DNA from: Syntrophobacteraceae bacterium
Lineage (GTDB): Bacteria; Desulfobacterota; Syntrophobacteria; Syntrophobacterales; Syntrophobacteraceae
NCBI GenBank assembly: GCA_018053185.1
Contig: JAGPLX010000011.1
Coordinates: forward strand, 1-55,093
Length of the DNA stretch: 55,093 bases
Direction: 5' to 3'
Shown: positions 1 through 8,800 of the stretch, one piece after another
Layout of the letters: each line of letters begins with the position of its first letter
Position numbering within the stretch: the first letter of the stretch is position 1
Notes under the pieces: model-generated
Seen by the model: only the letters and a program-made list of their open reading frames with translations
Database searches by the model: none
What the model was told of the DNA's origin: nothing
Made by a program: the position numbers and the translations under genes

Positions 1-73
1 CCCCCAGATCTACCACGGAAATCTCACATCCCGAGCATGCGTTCAACCATTCTTCCGCTACTTTCACTCCCAT
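1..73 (-). CDS. mvhG: Mvh-type hydrogenase small subunit (5' end only)
   Basis: Only the first 24 codons are inside the window; the gene runs off the left edge. The start ATG at 73-71 has a purine-rich GGGGTGG stretch just upstream. The visible peptide contains AEEWLNACSGCEISVVDLG. The CSGCE pair is typical of the N-terminus of the small, iron-sulfur subunit of F420-non-reducing (Mvh) and related NiFe hydrogenases, where these cysteines bind the proximal cluster. It is the last visible gene of the leftward hdr operon and directly follows an MvhD gene. That is the expected MvhD-MvhG(-MvhA) order, so a large subunit is expected just outside the window. Family assignment rests on a short stretch only. 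Confidence 0.7.
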   Translation of the reverse strand, partial: MGVKVAEEWLNACSGCEISVVDLG

Positions 74-85
74 AGAACCACCCCT

Positions 86-205
86 TCATTCCTGGTGCTC
101 GTCAGGGTTCAACCACTCCGCCACATCGGGCACATCCTTCGCCCCCGTCCCGGCCTTCGCCGGCTCTTGCCGCCAGGTATTCTCCTCGCCGGAAAGCCAG
201 ATCAT
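86..205 (-). CDS. Doubtful 39-codon ORF between mvhD and mvhG
   Basis: A small ORF fills the gap between the MvhD stop at 276 and the MvhG start at 73. It begins ATG ATC TGG, has GC-rich third positions and ends 12 bases before the MvhG start. No ribosome binding site is obvious before the ATG and I recognise no family. It could be translated for coupling to mvhG, or the gap could be an untranslated spacer. Confidence 0.2.
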   Translation of the reverse strand: MIWLSGEENTWRQEPAKAGTGAKDVPDVAEWLNPDEHQE

Positions 206-275
206 CTCATGCTGTGCGCGACCTGCAACCCGCCTACGGAATCGACAGCCGCGGGACACCCTATGCCGCCTTGGC

Positions 276-701
276 TCAGGCAACCTTTCTTTCTTTCAGC
301 GGGTTCGGCCCGAGCGTTTTGATATGCTCCGTGAATTGAGTCACTATTTCCATGAATTTGGGTGCTTCCGCAGAGGACACCCATTGGGCTCGGAATCGAT
401 TGGGATCAATTCCGCAACTCTCGAGAACCACCTGAACTACATCGGATCGTGCAGCCGCTTTTTGATTACCTTCCAGGTAATGGCATTCTCCGAGGTGTCA
501 ACCGACCACCAGAACGCCATCCGCACCCCTGGACAAGGCGTGGACTACCAGATCCGGACTGACCATTCCCGAGCACATCACCCGGATGACCCGCAAATTG
601 GGTGGATACTGCAAACGACTGACCCCAGCCAGGTCAGCAGCAGCGTATGCTCACCACGTACACAGGAATCCAAGGATGACCGGTTTGAAAGGATCAGACA
701 T
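276..701 (-). CDS. mvhD: MvhD-like electron-transfer subunit with two predicted selenocysteines
   Basis: This is a 141-residue protein if two in-frame UGA codons (651-653 and 498-500) are read as selenocysteine. Translation starts [16 protein letters not shown]-Sec and continues [18 protein letters not shown]. The second UGA lies in GADGVLVVG-Sec-HLGECHY, the conserved GADGV..GCHxGxCxY motif of MvhD/FrhD. Sec17 and Sec68 take the places of Cys residues; Cys14 and Cys73 remain. These four positions are probable ligands of the single [2Fe-2S] cluster that passes electrons between hydrogenase and HdrA. The start is well supported by AAAGGAG six bases upstream. The reading frame stays open on both sides of each UGA and matches the paralogue at 5345-5800 throughout. 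The gene sits between an HdrA half and mvhG. Confidence 0.85.
465..500 (-). promoter_or_regulatory. SECIS-like hairpin for Sec68 of MvhD
   Basis: Sixteen bases after the UGA (500-498) the mRNA can pair ATTACC with GGTAAT (481-476 with 470-465) around the loop TGGAA. The same stem at the same distance occurs in the paralogous MvhD gene at 5553-5599, which supports a conserved role. Confidence 0.65.
619..653 (-). promoter_or_regulatory. SECIS-like hairpin for Sec17 of MvhD
   Basis: Thirteen bases after the UGA (653-651) the mRNA can form a 6-bp stem CTGACC/GGTCAG (637-632 with 624-619) around a seven-base loop TGGCTGG. Position and size fit bacterial SECIS elements, which lie inside the coding region just 3' of the UGA and recruit SelB. 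Found by eye; no folding energy was computed. Confidence 0.55.
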
Positions 702-763
702 GAAAAACTCCTTTCCGCCAACATGGACATTGGAAATAGAATTGCACCCGAGCCTCATCCGCG

Positions 764-2488
764 TTAAACGGCTTCCAGTGCGGCATCCACCTGGGCCTTC
801 AGTTGCTGGAGAGTAAAACCATTCACCTCGACTCCTCCCTTAGGACAGGTGGCTGCGCACACTCCACATCCCTTGCAGAGGATTTCATCGGTGATGATTC
901 TTTTGGCCCTTCGACCATCCCTCTCGTATTCCTCCAGCTTGATAGCACGGTAGGGACAGACATCTATACACAAGGCACAGCCATCACAGCCTTCCGTGAC
1001 CCGAGAGATGAGGGCGCTGGCGATCAGCTTGTCTTTGAACAGCACGGTAGCAGCCCTGGATGCGGCTCCAAACCCCTGTGCCTGCGCTTCGCTCACCGTG
1101 GCCGGGTAGCGTGCGGTCCCGCAGAGAAAAATTCCGTCCGTGGCAAAATCCAGCGGTCGGAGCTTGGCATGGGCTTCGAGGAAGAACCCGTAGTGATCCA
1201 CGGGAATCCGCATGAGATTGGCCAGGGCAGCGGCGTTCTCCGGGGCCACCAGGGGGGTGGAAAGGACCAGCAGATCGAAAGGAATCTCGAGAAACTCTCC
1301 CGTCAGAGGCTGGCAAACCTCCACGGTCCTGCCTTTCACCACCGGAGGGCAGGACGGATCGTACACATCGTAGCGGACCCCTTTACCCCGGGATTCCCAC
1401 AGCATCCGCTCGTTTTCCGTCCCGTACATCTGAATGTCCCGGTAGAAGATGTGAACATAAGCTTCGGGATCTTGTTCCTTGATGTAAAGGGCGTTTTTCA
1501 CGGCGGTCATGCAGCAGATCCTCGAGCAGTATTCCCGCTCGGGTATCCTGGACCCGGCACACTGAATCATCACTACCTTCCGGGCCTTGAAGGTGCCGTC
1601 TCGCAGCATTTCCTCCAGCTCGACCTGGCTGACGATATCCTTGCCGTTATATCCGTACAATCCCTCGGGCTTGAGAGGAACAGCTCCCGTGGCGACCAGA
1701 ATGCAACCGACGGTTTCCTGGAATTCTTTCCCTTCTCCGTCGCGCACGGCCACCTCATACTTTCCGATCACGCCGCCCACGGAAACAACTTCGGCACCCA
1801 GAAGCACGGTAATCTTGGGATTGCTCGTAACCTTGGAGATCCACTCCTTCGCGACATCGACAGCTTTCCGCCCACCCGGCGCCAGCCGATGAATCCGATT
1901 CAGAAGCCCTCCCAACCGGGATTCCCTCTCCGCCAGGATGACCTCGATTCCCATGTCGGCTAGGGTGGAAGCGGCTGAAAGACCTGAAATCCCACCTCCG
2001 ATGACCAAGGCTCTTCGAACCAGGGAGGATTCGATATCTTGCTGGGGTGTCAGGAGTGCGGCTTTGGCCACAGCCATGCGAATGAGGTCCTTGGCCTTCG
2101 CCATGGCCTCCTCCCGCTGCTGCATGTGCACCCAGGAGCATTGATCGCGGATGTTGGCCATCTCAAAAAGATAGGGATTCAATCCCGCTTCTTCACAGGC
2201 ACTCTTGAAAAGGGGCATGTGCGTGCGCGGGGAACAGGAGGCCACCACCACACGGGTGAGCTGATTCTCCTTGATGGCTGTCTTGATTTCCCCAATTCCG
2301 GATTCCGAACAGGTGTACAGATTGTTCTTCGCGTAGACGACTCCCGGAAGGCCGGATGCGTACTCCCTCAACTCCACGCAGTCGAGAAGACCGGCGATAT
2401 TGGAGCCGCAATGGCAGATGAAAACCCCTATTCGCGCCTCTCCAACATCGGGACCTACGATTCTTTCACCATTCCCACTCATCGACAT
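764..2488 (-). CDS. hdrA: HdrA-like protein, second (C-terminal type) half
   Basis: A 574-residue iron-sulfur flavoprotein of the HdrA family. It opens with RIGVFICHCGSNIAG, followed by the RVVVASCSPRTH and AGLNPYLFEMANIRDQ blocks. Next is an FAD-binding Rossmann motif VIGGGISGLSAA around residue 170, then VMIQCAGSR with CSRICCM, and two C-terminal 4Fe-4S motifs (CDGCALCIDVCP, CKGCGVCAATCP). It matches the last ~500 residues of the fused protein at 5860-10290 block by block, so it is the split counterpart of that half. The start ATG at 2488 lies eight bases past the stop of the preceding HdrA gene, with GAGGGAG upstream; ATG at 2482 is an alternative. It likely forms a complex with the Sec-containing HdrA encoded just before it. 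Confidence 0.88.
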   Translation of the reverse strand: MSMSGNGERIVGPDVGEARIGVFICHCGSNIAGLLDCVELREYASGLPGVVYAKNNLYTCSESGIGEIKTAIKENQLTRVVVASCSPRTHMPLFKSACEEAGLNPYLFEMANIRDQCSWVHMQQREEAMAKAKDLIRMAVAKAALLTPQQDIESSLVRRALVIGGGISGLSAASTLADMGIEVILAERESRLGGLLNRIHRLAPGGRKAVDVAKEWISKVTSNPKITVLLGAEVVSVGGVIGKYEVAVRDGEGKEFQETVGCILVATGAVPLKPEGLYGYNGKDIVSQVELEEMLRDGTFKARKVVMIQCAGSRIPEREYCSRICCMTAVKNALYIKEQDPEAYVHIFYRDIQMYGTENERMLWESRGKGVRYDVYDPSCPPVVKGRTVEVCQPLTGEFLEIPFDLLVLSTPLVAPENAAALANLMRIPVDHYGFFLEAHAKLRPLDFATDGIFLCGTARYPATVSEAQAQGFGAASRAATVLFKDKLIASALISRVTEGCDGCALCIDVCPYRAIKLEEYERDGRRAKRIITDEILCKGCGVCAATCPKGGVEVNGFTLQQLKAQVDAALEAV

Positions 2489-2496
2489 GTTCTCCC

Positions 2497-4032
2497 TCAG
2501 GACGCGAGACGCGCCGAAACAGAACCCGATAACACCTGGGCCGCCCTGGCGGCCGCACTGCTGGCCTGCGCCACGGATTCGGGGATATCCATCGGACTGT
2601 GAGCACAACCGCACACATAAATACCGGGCCGCGTAGTATCCATGGGCGGATAGCCGGGGGTCTTGAAAAATCCGAAGTCGTTGACTTCGATGCCCAGAAG
2701 CTCAGCCATCCTCTTTGTGGACGCGCCGGGCTGACAGGCGGTGGACAGGATCACCAGGTCCACCGGTAACTGCTTGACCTGGCGCTCCTTGGTGTCCTCA
2801 TACCAAACGGTCAGGTTGTGACGCGCATCTTCGGTGACCTCAGCCACCCGACTGCGGATATACTGGATCCCCGATTCCCGGCCTCCACGGTTTCGATATT
2901 CCTCGAAACCCTTTCCCACTGCACGGATATCCATTCCCAGGATGAATACCTCCGCCTTCCCGTCGTGCTCCTTGGCAATGATGGCCTCTTTGATGGCGTG
3001 CATGCAGCAAAAGCCCGAGCAGAAACGGTTGAAGCGGATATCCCTGGATCCGACACATTGGATGAACGCCAACCGGTGGGCCAGCTCGATCTTGTCTACT
3101 TGGGCCCGCAAGGCTTCAAGCTCTTCGCCGACCTTGCGAGCGGCACGGGCCTGCTCCGCCCATTTGTCGTAGTCCCCGCCGGCAAGCTCTCCGGCCTCAT
3201 GGAGCGGAAGGAACTCGTTCGAGGTCCGTCCGAAGTTCTTCTCGAATTTTTCCAATCCCTTCAAGGCTCTCTGGTGAGCTTTCTCCAACTCGGGCAGCTT
3301 CGCCGCCAACGCCAGATCCGTGGGGCGGTATACATGGCCGTGGGTGGGGCCGCTGGCCGAGAGGAATCGTTCAAACTCGATGGCTGTGATCACATTGGGA
3401 ATGCGGCCATAGCCGTATTCCGGAATCCTGCGGGCATCGAAAACCTCATAGCCGGTGGCCAGAATGACGGCACCCACTTCCACATCGAGGATCCGGTCCT
3501 GTTGCTTGTAGTCGATGGCCCCAGCCTGGCAAATCTTGTCGCAAACTCCGCATTTTTTGCCCGGCTGGAAATTTCTGCAATATTCAGCATTGATGGTGTA
3601 GGTAGAGGGGATTCCCTGGGCGAAGTAACGGTAGATGGCCTTGGATTCCGCCAACCCCAGATTGTATTCGTCCCGAACGACGGTTGGGCACTTCTCCGCG
3701 CAGGCCCCGCAGCCCGTGCATTTGCTCTCATCCACGTACCGAGCCTTCTTGCGGACGGTGACCCGAAAATCCCCCACCTCTCCTTCGACCTTCTCCACTT
3801 CTGAATATGCCAGCAGTCGTATCTTGGGATGTCGACCGACATCCATCAGCTTCGGTGCAAGAATTCAGAGGGCACAGTCGTTGGTGGGGAACGTCTTGTC
3901 CAGCTGGGCCATTTTCCCACCAATGGTGGGCAGCCTCTCCACGAGATGCACCTGGAACCCCATTTCGGCAAGATCCAACGATGCCTGGATTCCAGCGATG
4001 CCTCCTCCAATGACAAGTACATCACGGTTCAC
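2497..4032 (-). CDS. hdrA: HdrA with one predicted selenocysteine
   Basis: This is a 511-residue HdrA, the FAD/iron-sulfur subunit that performs flavin-based electron bifurcation in Hdr complexes. The N-terminal [19 protein letters not shown] motif binds FAD. The block [10 protein letters not shown]-Sec-ILAPKL has UGA (3865-3867, residue 56) where most HdrA proteins have Cys. Ferredoxin motifs [12 protein letters not shown] and CGVCDKICQ follow, then FIQCVGSRD and the CSGFCCMHA cluster region. An unusual charged, probably coiled-coil insertion of about 80 residues precedes [10 protein letters not shown] chose GTG at 4032 because AAGGAG lies nine bases upstream; GTG at 4048-4050 is in frame but lies directly against that sequence. 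Without the UGA being read, the product would be a 55-residue fragment. Confidence 0.87.
3827..3867 (-). promoter_or_regulatory. SECIS-like hairpin for Sec56 of HdrA
   Basis: Twenty bases after the UGA (3867-3865) the mRNA has a perfect 7-bp stem GGATGTC/GACATCC (3844-3838 with 3833-3827) closed by the loop GGTC. A short stem with a G/U-bearing apical loop at this distance is what bacterial SelB recognises. Seen by eye only. Confidence 0.6.
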
Positions 4033-4131
4033 AAGCGGTTTCTCCTTCACCCATCCGCCTTCAGCCGCCAGTGGAACGGTCGAGCGTTCCGTCTCCCATG
4101 GGTCGAGGCGACCGAAGCGGAAGGCCGATAG

Positions 4132-5253
4132 CTATTCCATGCGGTTGAGTAGGAATGTATACAGGTCCACGATGTTCAAATTCAGGTCGGTATTGCTTTG
4201 GGCACAAGTGAGGTGAATCCGGCACTTGGGACACGTGGTAACCATAGTGCCGGCGCCGACGCCTCGCGCCTCCTCGAGCCGCTCGATCTGCATGGTCTTT
4301 GAGTAGTTCGAGCACTCGATCCAGGTAGCGGTGCCACAGCAGAGGGCATTTTCCCGGTTCCTTCCCATCTCCTGGAAGGTCGTTTCGGGAAGCATCTTCA
4401 GAAGTTCCCGCGGAGCCTCGTAGATGCCCGCCACGCGCCCCAGCCTGCAAGGATCCTGGTAGGTCACCACCTCACGGTTCGATTCCGAGGCGGGCCGAAA
4501 AGCAATCCCAGCTCCGGGAAGCTCCCGCGCAAAGAACTCCGTGGTGTGGAACACTTCGAAGGGAAGTTCGCCGAAATACTTGGGGACGTGGTACTTGTAG
4601 GTGGCGTATCCTTCGGGGCAGCTGAATACCACCGCCTTGGCTCGAGAACCTCGAATGACCTCCAGGTTCAGAGAGACCAGCCGTCGGAAAAGCTCCTCGT
4701 TTCCGCTCCACAGAGCGTCATGGCCGCAACATCGCTCATCGTCGCTCAACACGGGTTCGATGCCGATGCGGTTGAAGAGGGTCAGCACGCTCCTGGCCAT
4801 CTCGAGGGAGGTATCGCCGTACTTGATGACCGCATCGAAATAGGGAGCGCAACCCACAAAATAAAAGGTATCCCCCGTGGTCTGGAACTTGCCCACATCC
4901 CGCGCCCAGTCCGTCCTTTTTTGCCTGATGTTCCGGGTCTGCAATTGGATGATGGCCTGAAGCGCCCCATGATGGGTCAGCTGGGGAAGGCTCCCTTCCT
5001 TGCGAGCCATTTCCCGGTGAGTTCGAGCAAAATCCGGGAAGTCGATCTGTACCGGACAGCGGGAACTGCATCGAGCACAAGTCAGACACGCCCAGAGTTC
5101 CCGGCTCTGTAGTATCGTTTCGTCCCGGTCCATCAAGGTGCGTTTGATCATCTGCCGTGGGGAAAAGGTCGGCAACACTCGACTGACCGGGCAGCTTCCC
5201 GTACAGACTCCACATTCCATACAATAATCAATCTGCTGCTGGCTGAGTATCAT
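4132..5253 (-). CDS. hdrD: HdrD-like iron-sulfur protein (HdrC and HdrB domains in one chain)
   Basis: A 373-residue protein with an HdrC-type N-terminus carrying two 4Fe-4S motifs (CMECGVCTGSCP, CLTCARCSSRCP). It continues into two CCG (cysteine-rich) domains as in HdrB/HdrD, the subunit that handles disulfide reduction through noncubane clusters. The first CCG domain has GCAPYF, DERCCGHD and SCPEGY, so it lacks the last Cys of the usual CxxC. The second (DPCRLG, ALCCGT, TCPKC) is complete. This suggests only one intact noncubane site. The gene lies between an MvhD and the Sec-HdrA. The start ATG at 5253 follows an in-frame UGA three codons upstream, which closes a 17-codon ORF noted separately. 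Confidence 0.85.
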   Translation of the reverse strand: MILSQQQIDYCMECGVCTGSCPVSRVLPTFSPRQMIKRTLMDRDETILQSRELWACLTCARCSSRCPVQIDFPDFARTHREMARKEGSLPQLTHHGALQAIIQLQTRNIRQKRTDWARDVGKFQTTGDTFYFVGCAPYFDAVIKYGDTSLEMARSVLTLFNRIGIEPVLSDDERCCGHDALWSGNEELFRRLVSLNLEVIRGSRAKAVVFSCPEGYATYKYHVPKYFGELPFEVFHTTEFFARELPGAGIAFRPASESNREVVTYQDPCRLGRVAGIYEAPRELLKMLPETTFQEMGRNRENALCCGTATWIECSNYSKTMQIERLEEARGVGAGTMVTTCPKCRIHLTCAQSNTDLNLNIVDLYTFLLNRME

Positions 5254-5256
5254 GTC

Positions 5257-5310
5257 TCATTCCGTGATAGGGCATGGCCGTTCAATGGTTAGCTCATCCA
5301 CAATCCGCAT
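5257..5310 (-). other. 17-codon ORF in frame with and upstream of the HdrD-like gene
   Basis: ATG at 5310-5308 has CGGGAG five bases upstream and opens 17 sense codons. They end in UGA at 5259-5257, one codon before the annotated HdrD-like start and in the same frame. It could be a coupling leader peptide. If the UGA were read through, it would be the true N-terminus of the HdrD-like protein. I see no convincing SECIS hairpin after this UGA. Confidence 0.3.
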
Positions 5311-5344
5311 GGGGGCTCCCGATTCCGGTCCCACCGACAAAGGC

Positions 5345-5800
5345 TCAGGCTGCGATGGTCGCCTCGGCTACCTCCTGGCCTGGGGCCGGATTTGCGAGGG
5401 GATTCCTCCCCAGCTGCTTCAGAAGGGTTGTGAAAGATCGAATTTCTTCGGCAAAAACGACCCCCTCGGAAGCGGAAACCCATTTGAGACGGAGGTACCG
5501 CTCATCGATCCCGAGCAGCTTGAGTACCTTGTGGATTTCCTCGACCACCTTCTGACACTTCACATTACCTACCAGGTAATTGCAGTCCCCGATGTGTCAG
5601 CCGGAAACCATCACGCCATCGGCACCCGCTGCAAAGGCGTTGAGCAAAAAACCGTGGTTGATCCTGCCGGTGCACATGAGGCGGATCATTCGCACGTTGG
5701 GCGGGTACTGCATGCGGGACACGCCCGCAAGATCCGCCCCTGCATAGGCACACCAGTTGCACACAAACGCGACAATCTTAGGTTCGAAGTTTTCAGACAT
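5345..5800 (-). CDS. mvhD: MvhD-like electron-transfer subunit with one predicted selenocysteine
   Basis: A 151-residue MvhD/FrhD-family protein when the in-frame UGA at 5597-5599 is read as selenocysteine (residue 68). The N-terminus has the usual [15 protein letters not shown] (Cys14 and Cys17). The UGA sits in GADGVMVSG[14 protein letters not shown], which keeps Cys73. The rest ([19 protein letters not shown]) follows the family closely and aligns without gaps to the two-Sec paralogue at 276-701. Start ATG 5800 has GAGGAAA five bases upstream. It follows the fused HdrA gene after 59 bases, the standard context for MvhD feeding electrons into HdrA. Confidence 0.87.
5553..5599 (-). promoter_or_regulatory. 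SECIS-like hairpin for Sec68 of the second MvhD
   Basis: The inner stem ATTACC/GGTAAT (5580-5575 with 5569-5564) closes the loop TGGTA sixteen bases after the UGA. The UGA itself can join an outer stem TGACAC/GTGTCA (5599-5594 with 5558-5553), as in classic bacterial SECIS drawings where the UGA lies at the base of the stem. This is the best-formed SECIS candidate in the window. Confidence 0.7.
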
Positions 5801-5859
5801 CGGCTTTCCTCTCAACTCTCGACTCCCGGCACCTTACCCGAACCGGGGACTCACCGCCA

Positions 5860-8800
5860 TTACAGGGCCCATATCACCGCGTTGACCTGCTTATCCCTGA
5901 AGTGAGCCAGGGAAGCCGCCCCAGTGGGACAGGCAACATTGCATGCCCCGCAACCGGTACACAAGGCCGGATTCACCACCGCTTGCCTGCGTCCTCCCTC
6001 CACCTCCTTCACTTTGATGGCATCAAAGGCGCAGGTCTGTTCACATTCGCCGCAGGCCCGGCACAGTTCCCCGTTCACCTCGGTAATGACTCCTTCCGCC
6101 ACGATTTCCTTTTGGGACAAAATAGCGGCAGCGCGGGACACGGCCCCCTTCGCCTGTGCAATGGCTTCATTGGCGAACTTGGGACCTTGAGCCAACCCGG
6201 CCAGGAAGAACCCTCCCATGGCGAAGTCCAAGGGGCGCAACTTCGGGTGGGCTTCCAGGAAAAACCCATCCTGGTCCAAGGGTAGCCGCATTACCTCCGC
6301 CAAAGCTTTACTCTCGGCCCGAGGACGTATGGCGGCACTCAACACCAGCAGATCCGCATCCATCCGAATTGGGCGCAGCAGCTGCGCATCCATCATGGAG
6401 ACCTGGATGGTTCCGCCGTTCACATCCACCTGGGGTTTCTGATCTTCCTCGAAGCGGAAGAACCGCACCCCCCGCTTCCTGGCTTCCTGGTACACCAGTT
6501 CCTTCATTCCGAAGGTCCGGATATCCCGGTAAAGGATGGAGACTTGCGCCCGGGGATTCAGCTCCTTCAGCTTGAGGCTGTTCTTCATCGCCGCGGTACA
6601 GCACACGCGGCTGCAGTACGAGTTCTCCGGCTCACGGGATCCCACACACTGGATCATGACAACGTGCCCGAACCCAAGAGCCCTGTCGGGCTCGTTGGCC
6701 AGCATGGCCTCGAACTCCTTCTGGGTCACGATCTTCGGGTGCTTGCCGTACTGGTACTCCGTGGGTTTGAATTCCTCCCCTCCCGTAGCCACAATGATCA
6801 CACCGTGGGAGACCTCCTGCGTGGTTCCGTTGATGGAGACATTGGTGACGAAGTTTCCGCGGCCTCCCATGATCGAGGTCACCTCGGCGTTCTTATGGAC
6901 GGTGATCCTGGGATTGGCTTCCACCTGCTCGATGAGCTGCTGCAAGTACTGGGCGGGATTTGCCCCCTCTTCGGTGTAGTAAAGGGTCCGGGCGTTCCCC
7001 CCCAGTTCCGAGGACCGCTCCACGACCACGGCGGGGAACCCCTGTTCGGCAATAGTGAGGGCCGCCGTGAGGCCGGCCAAGCCGCCTCCGACGACCAACG
7101 CCCTCTGAACCACTTCGTAGGATAAGTCATACAGCGGCTCGAGCAGGCTCACCCGGGCCACCGCCATGCGCACCAGGTCTTTGGCCTTCTCGGTGGCCGA
7201 CACGGGGTCTCCCTGATGGACCCACGAGTCGTGCTCCCGAATGTTGGCAAGTTCGAAAAGATACGGATTCAGCCCCGCTTCTCGCAGGGTGTTGCGGAAC
7301 AGAGGTTCGTGGGTCCTGGGTGTACAGGATGCCACCACAACCCGATTGAGGTTGTATTCCCCGATGATCCGCTTGATTTCCTTCTGCTGATCGGTCGAGC
7401 AGGTGAACATGCTGTGGGTTGCGTACTCGACTCCCGGCAACGACCGGGCATAGTCGGCAACCGCTTCCACGTCCACGACTCCGGCGATATTGATTCCGCA
7501 GTGGCAGACAAAGACCCCCACCCGAGGTTTCTGACCTCGGATGTCCCGTTCCTCGTATTGGGGCGGGGGAGTGATGAGGGTCCCCCGGGCGTCGGCAAGA
7601 AGAGCCGTGGCACAGGCAGCGGCACTGCTGCCCTGCTGTACCGAATCCGGGATGTCCTTGGGACCCTGGGATGCACCACACACAAAAACTCCCTGCTTGG
7701 AGGAAGCCACCAGATCCAGCGGATCGCTGGTGGTGAACCCATAACCCGTGAGCTCCACCCCGAGCCGCTTGGCCAATTCCCCAGCGGAGGGGTGGGCGCA
7801 AAGACCCACGGACAGCACCACAAGATCAAATTCTTCCTCACGAAGCTCATTTTGCGCATCGGAATACGTCAGCCGCAGTTTGTCGGTCTCGGGTACCGGC
7901 ACCACTCTCGAAACCAAGGAACGCACGAATCGAACCCCCGTTTCATCCCGAGCCCGCTCGTAGAATCGGTCGAACCCCTTTCCCTGGGCTCTCATGTCGA
8001 TATAAAAAACGGTGGTGTCAATGTCGGCTTCATGCTCCTTGGTGATCATGGCCTGCTTGGTGGCATACATGCAGCAGACATAGGAGCAGTAGTCCCGGCC
8101 GATGCTGTGGTCTCGGGACCCCACGCATTGAATCCATGCAATCCTCTCGGGCTTCTTCCCGTCGGAAATCCGTTGAATGTGGCCCTGGAAAGGACCGGCC
8201 GCCGAAAGGATCCGCTCGTACTCGAGGCTCGTCACCACGTTGGGCCACAACTTGTACCCGTACTCGGGCTTCAACTTTGCATCGAACGGCTTGAAGCCGG
8301 TCGCGAAAATGACGGCCCCTGCCTGGATCTGATCGTAGCCGCCCTCCATTTGATGGTCGATGGCCTTGGCCAGGCAGGCCTCCACGCACTGGAGGCACTC
8401 GCAGCAGATCATGCAATTCAAGCATTTCCGGGCCTCCGCCAAGGCCTGCTCCTCCGTGAGACCCAGCTCGACCTCCGCGAAACTCGCCTTGCGCTTGGAC
8501 ATGGAAATGGTGGGCATTTCCGCTCGAGGGCTGGTTTCCACATCCTCCGGAATGGGTCGGAAGTTTTCCTGGGAAACCTTGCCCTTGGGTTCGCGTCCAG
8601 CTCTAAGGTCCTCTCCCTTGAGATAGCGAGAGATGGAGATGGCCGCTTCCCTGCCTGCCGCAACGGCCCCGATGGCAACCCAGGGACCTGTTTGGGCGTC
8701 ACCTCCGGCAAAAACCCCGGGGCGACTGGTGGCAAAAGTGATTTCGTCGGCTTCGATGGTTCCCCATCGCGTGAGTTTCACTCCTTCGGACTCGACCAGA

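Noticed and set aside
803-1963. 386-codon plus-strand frame opposite the HdrA half
   Set aside because: Mirror of a well-conserved HdrA gene; no similarity or ribosome binding site.
5254-5262. UGA upstream of the HdrD-like start as a further selenocysteine codon
   Set aside because: No Cys is expected here in the family and no hairpin follows the UGA; kept only as a low-confidence observation.
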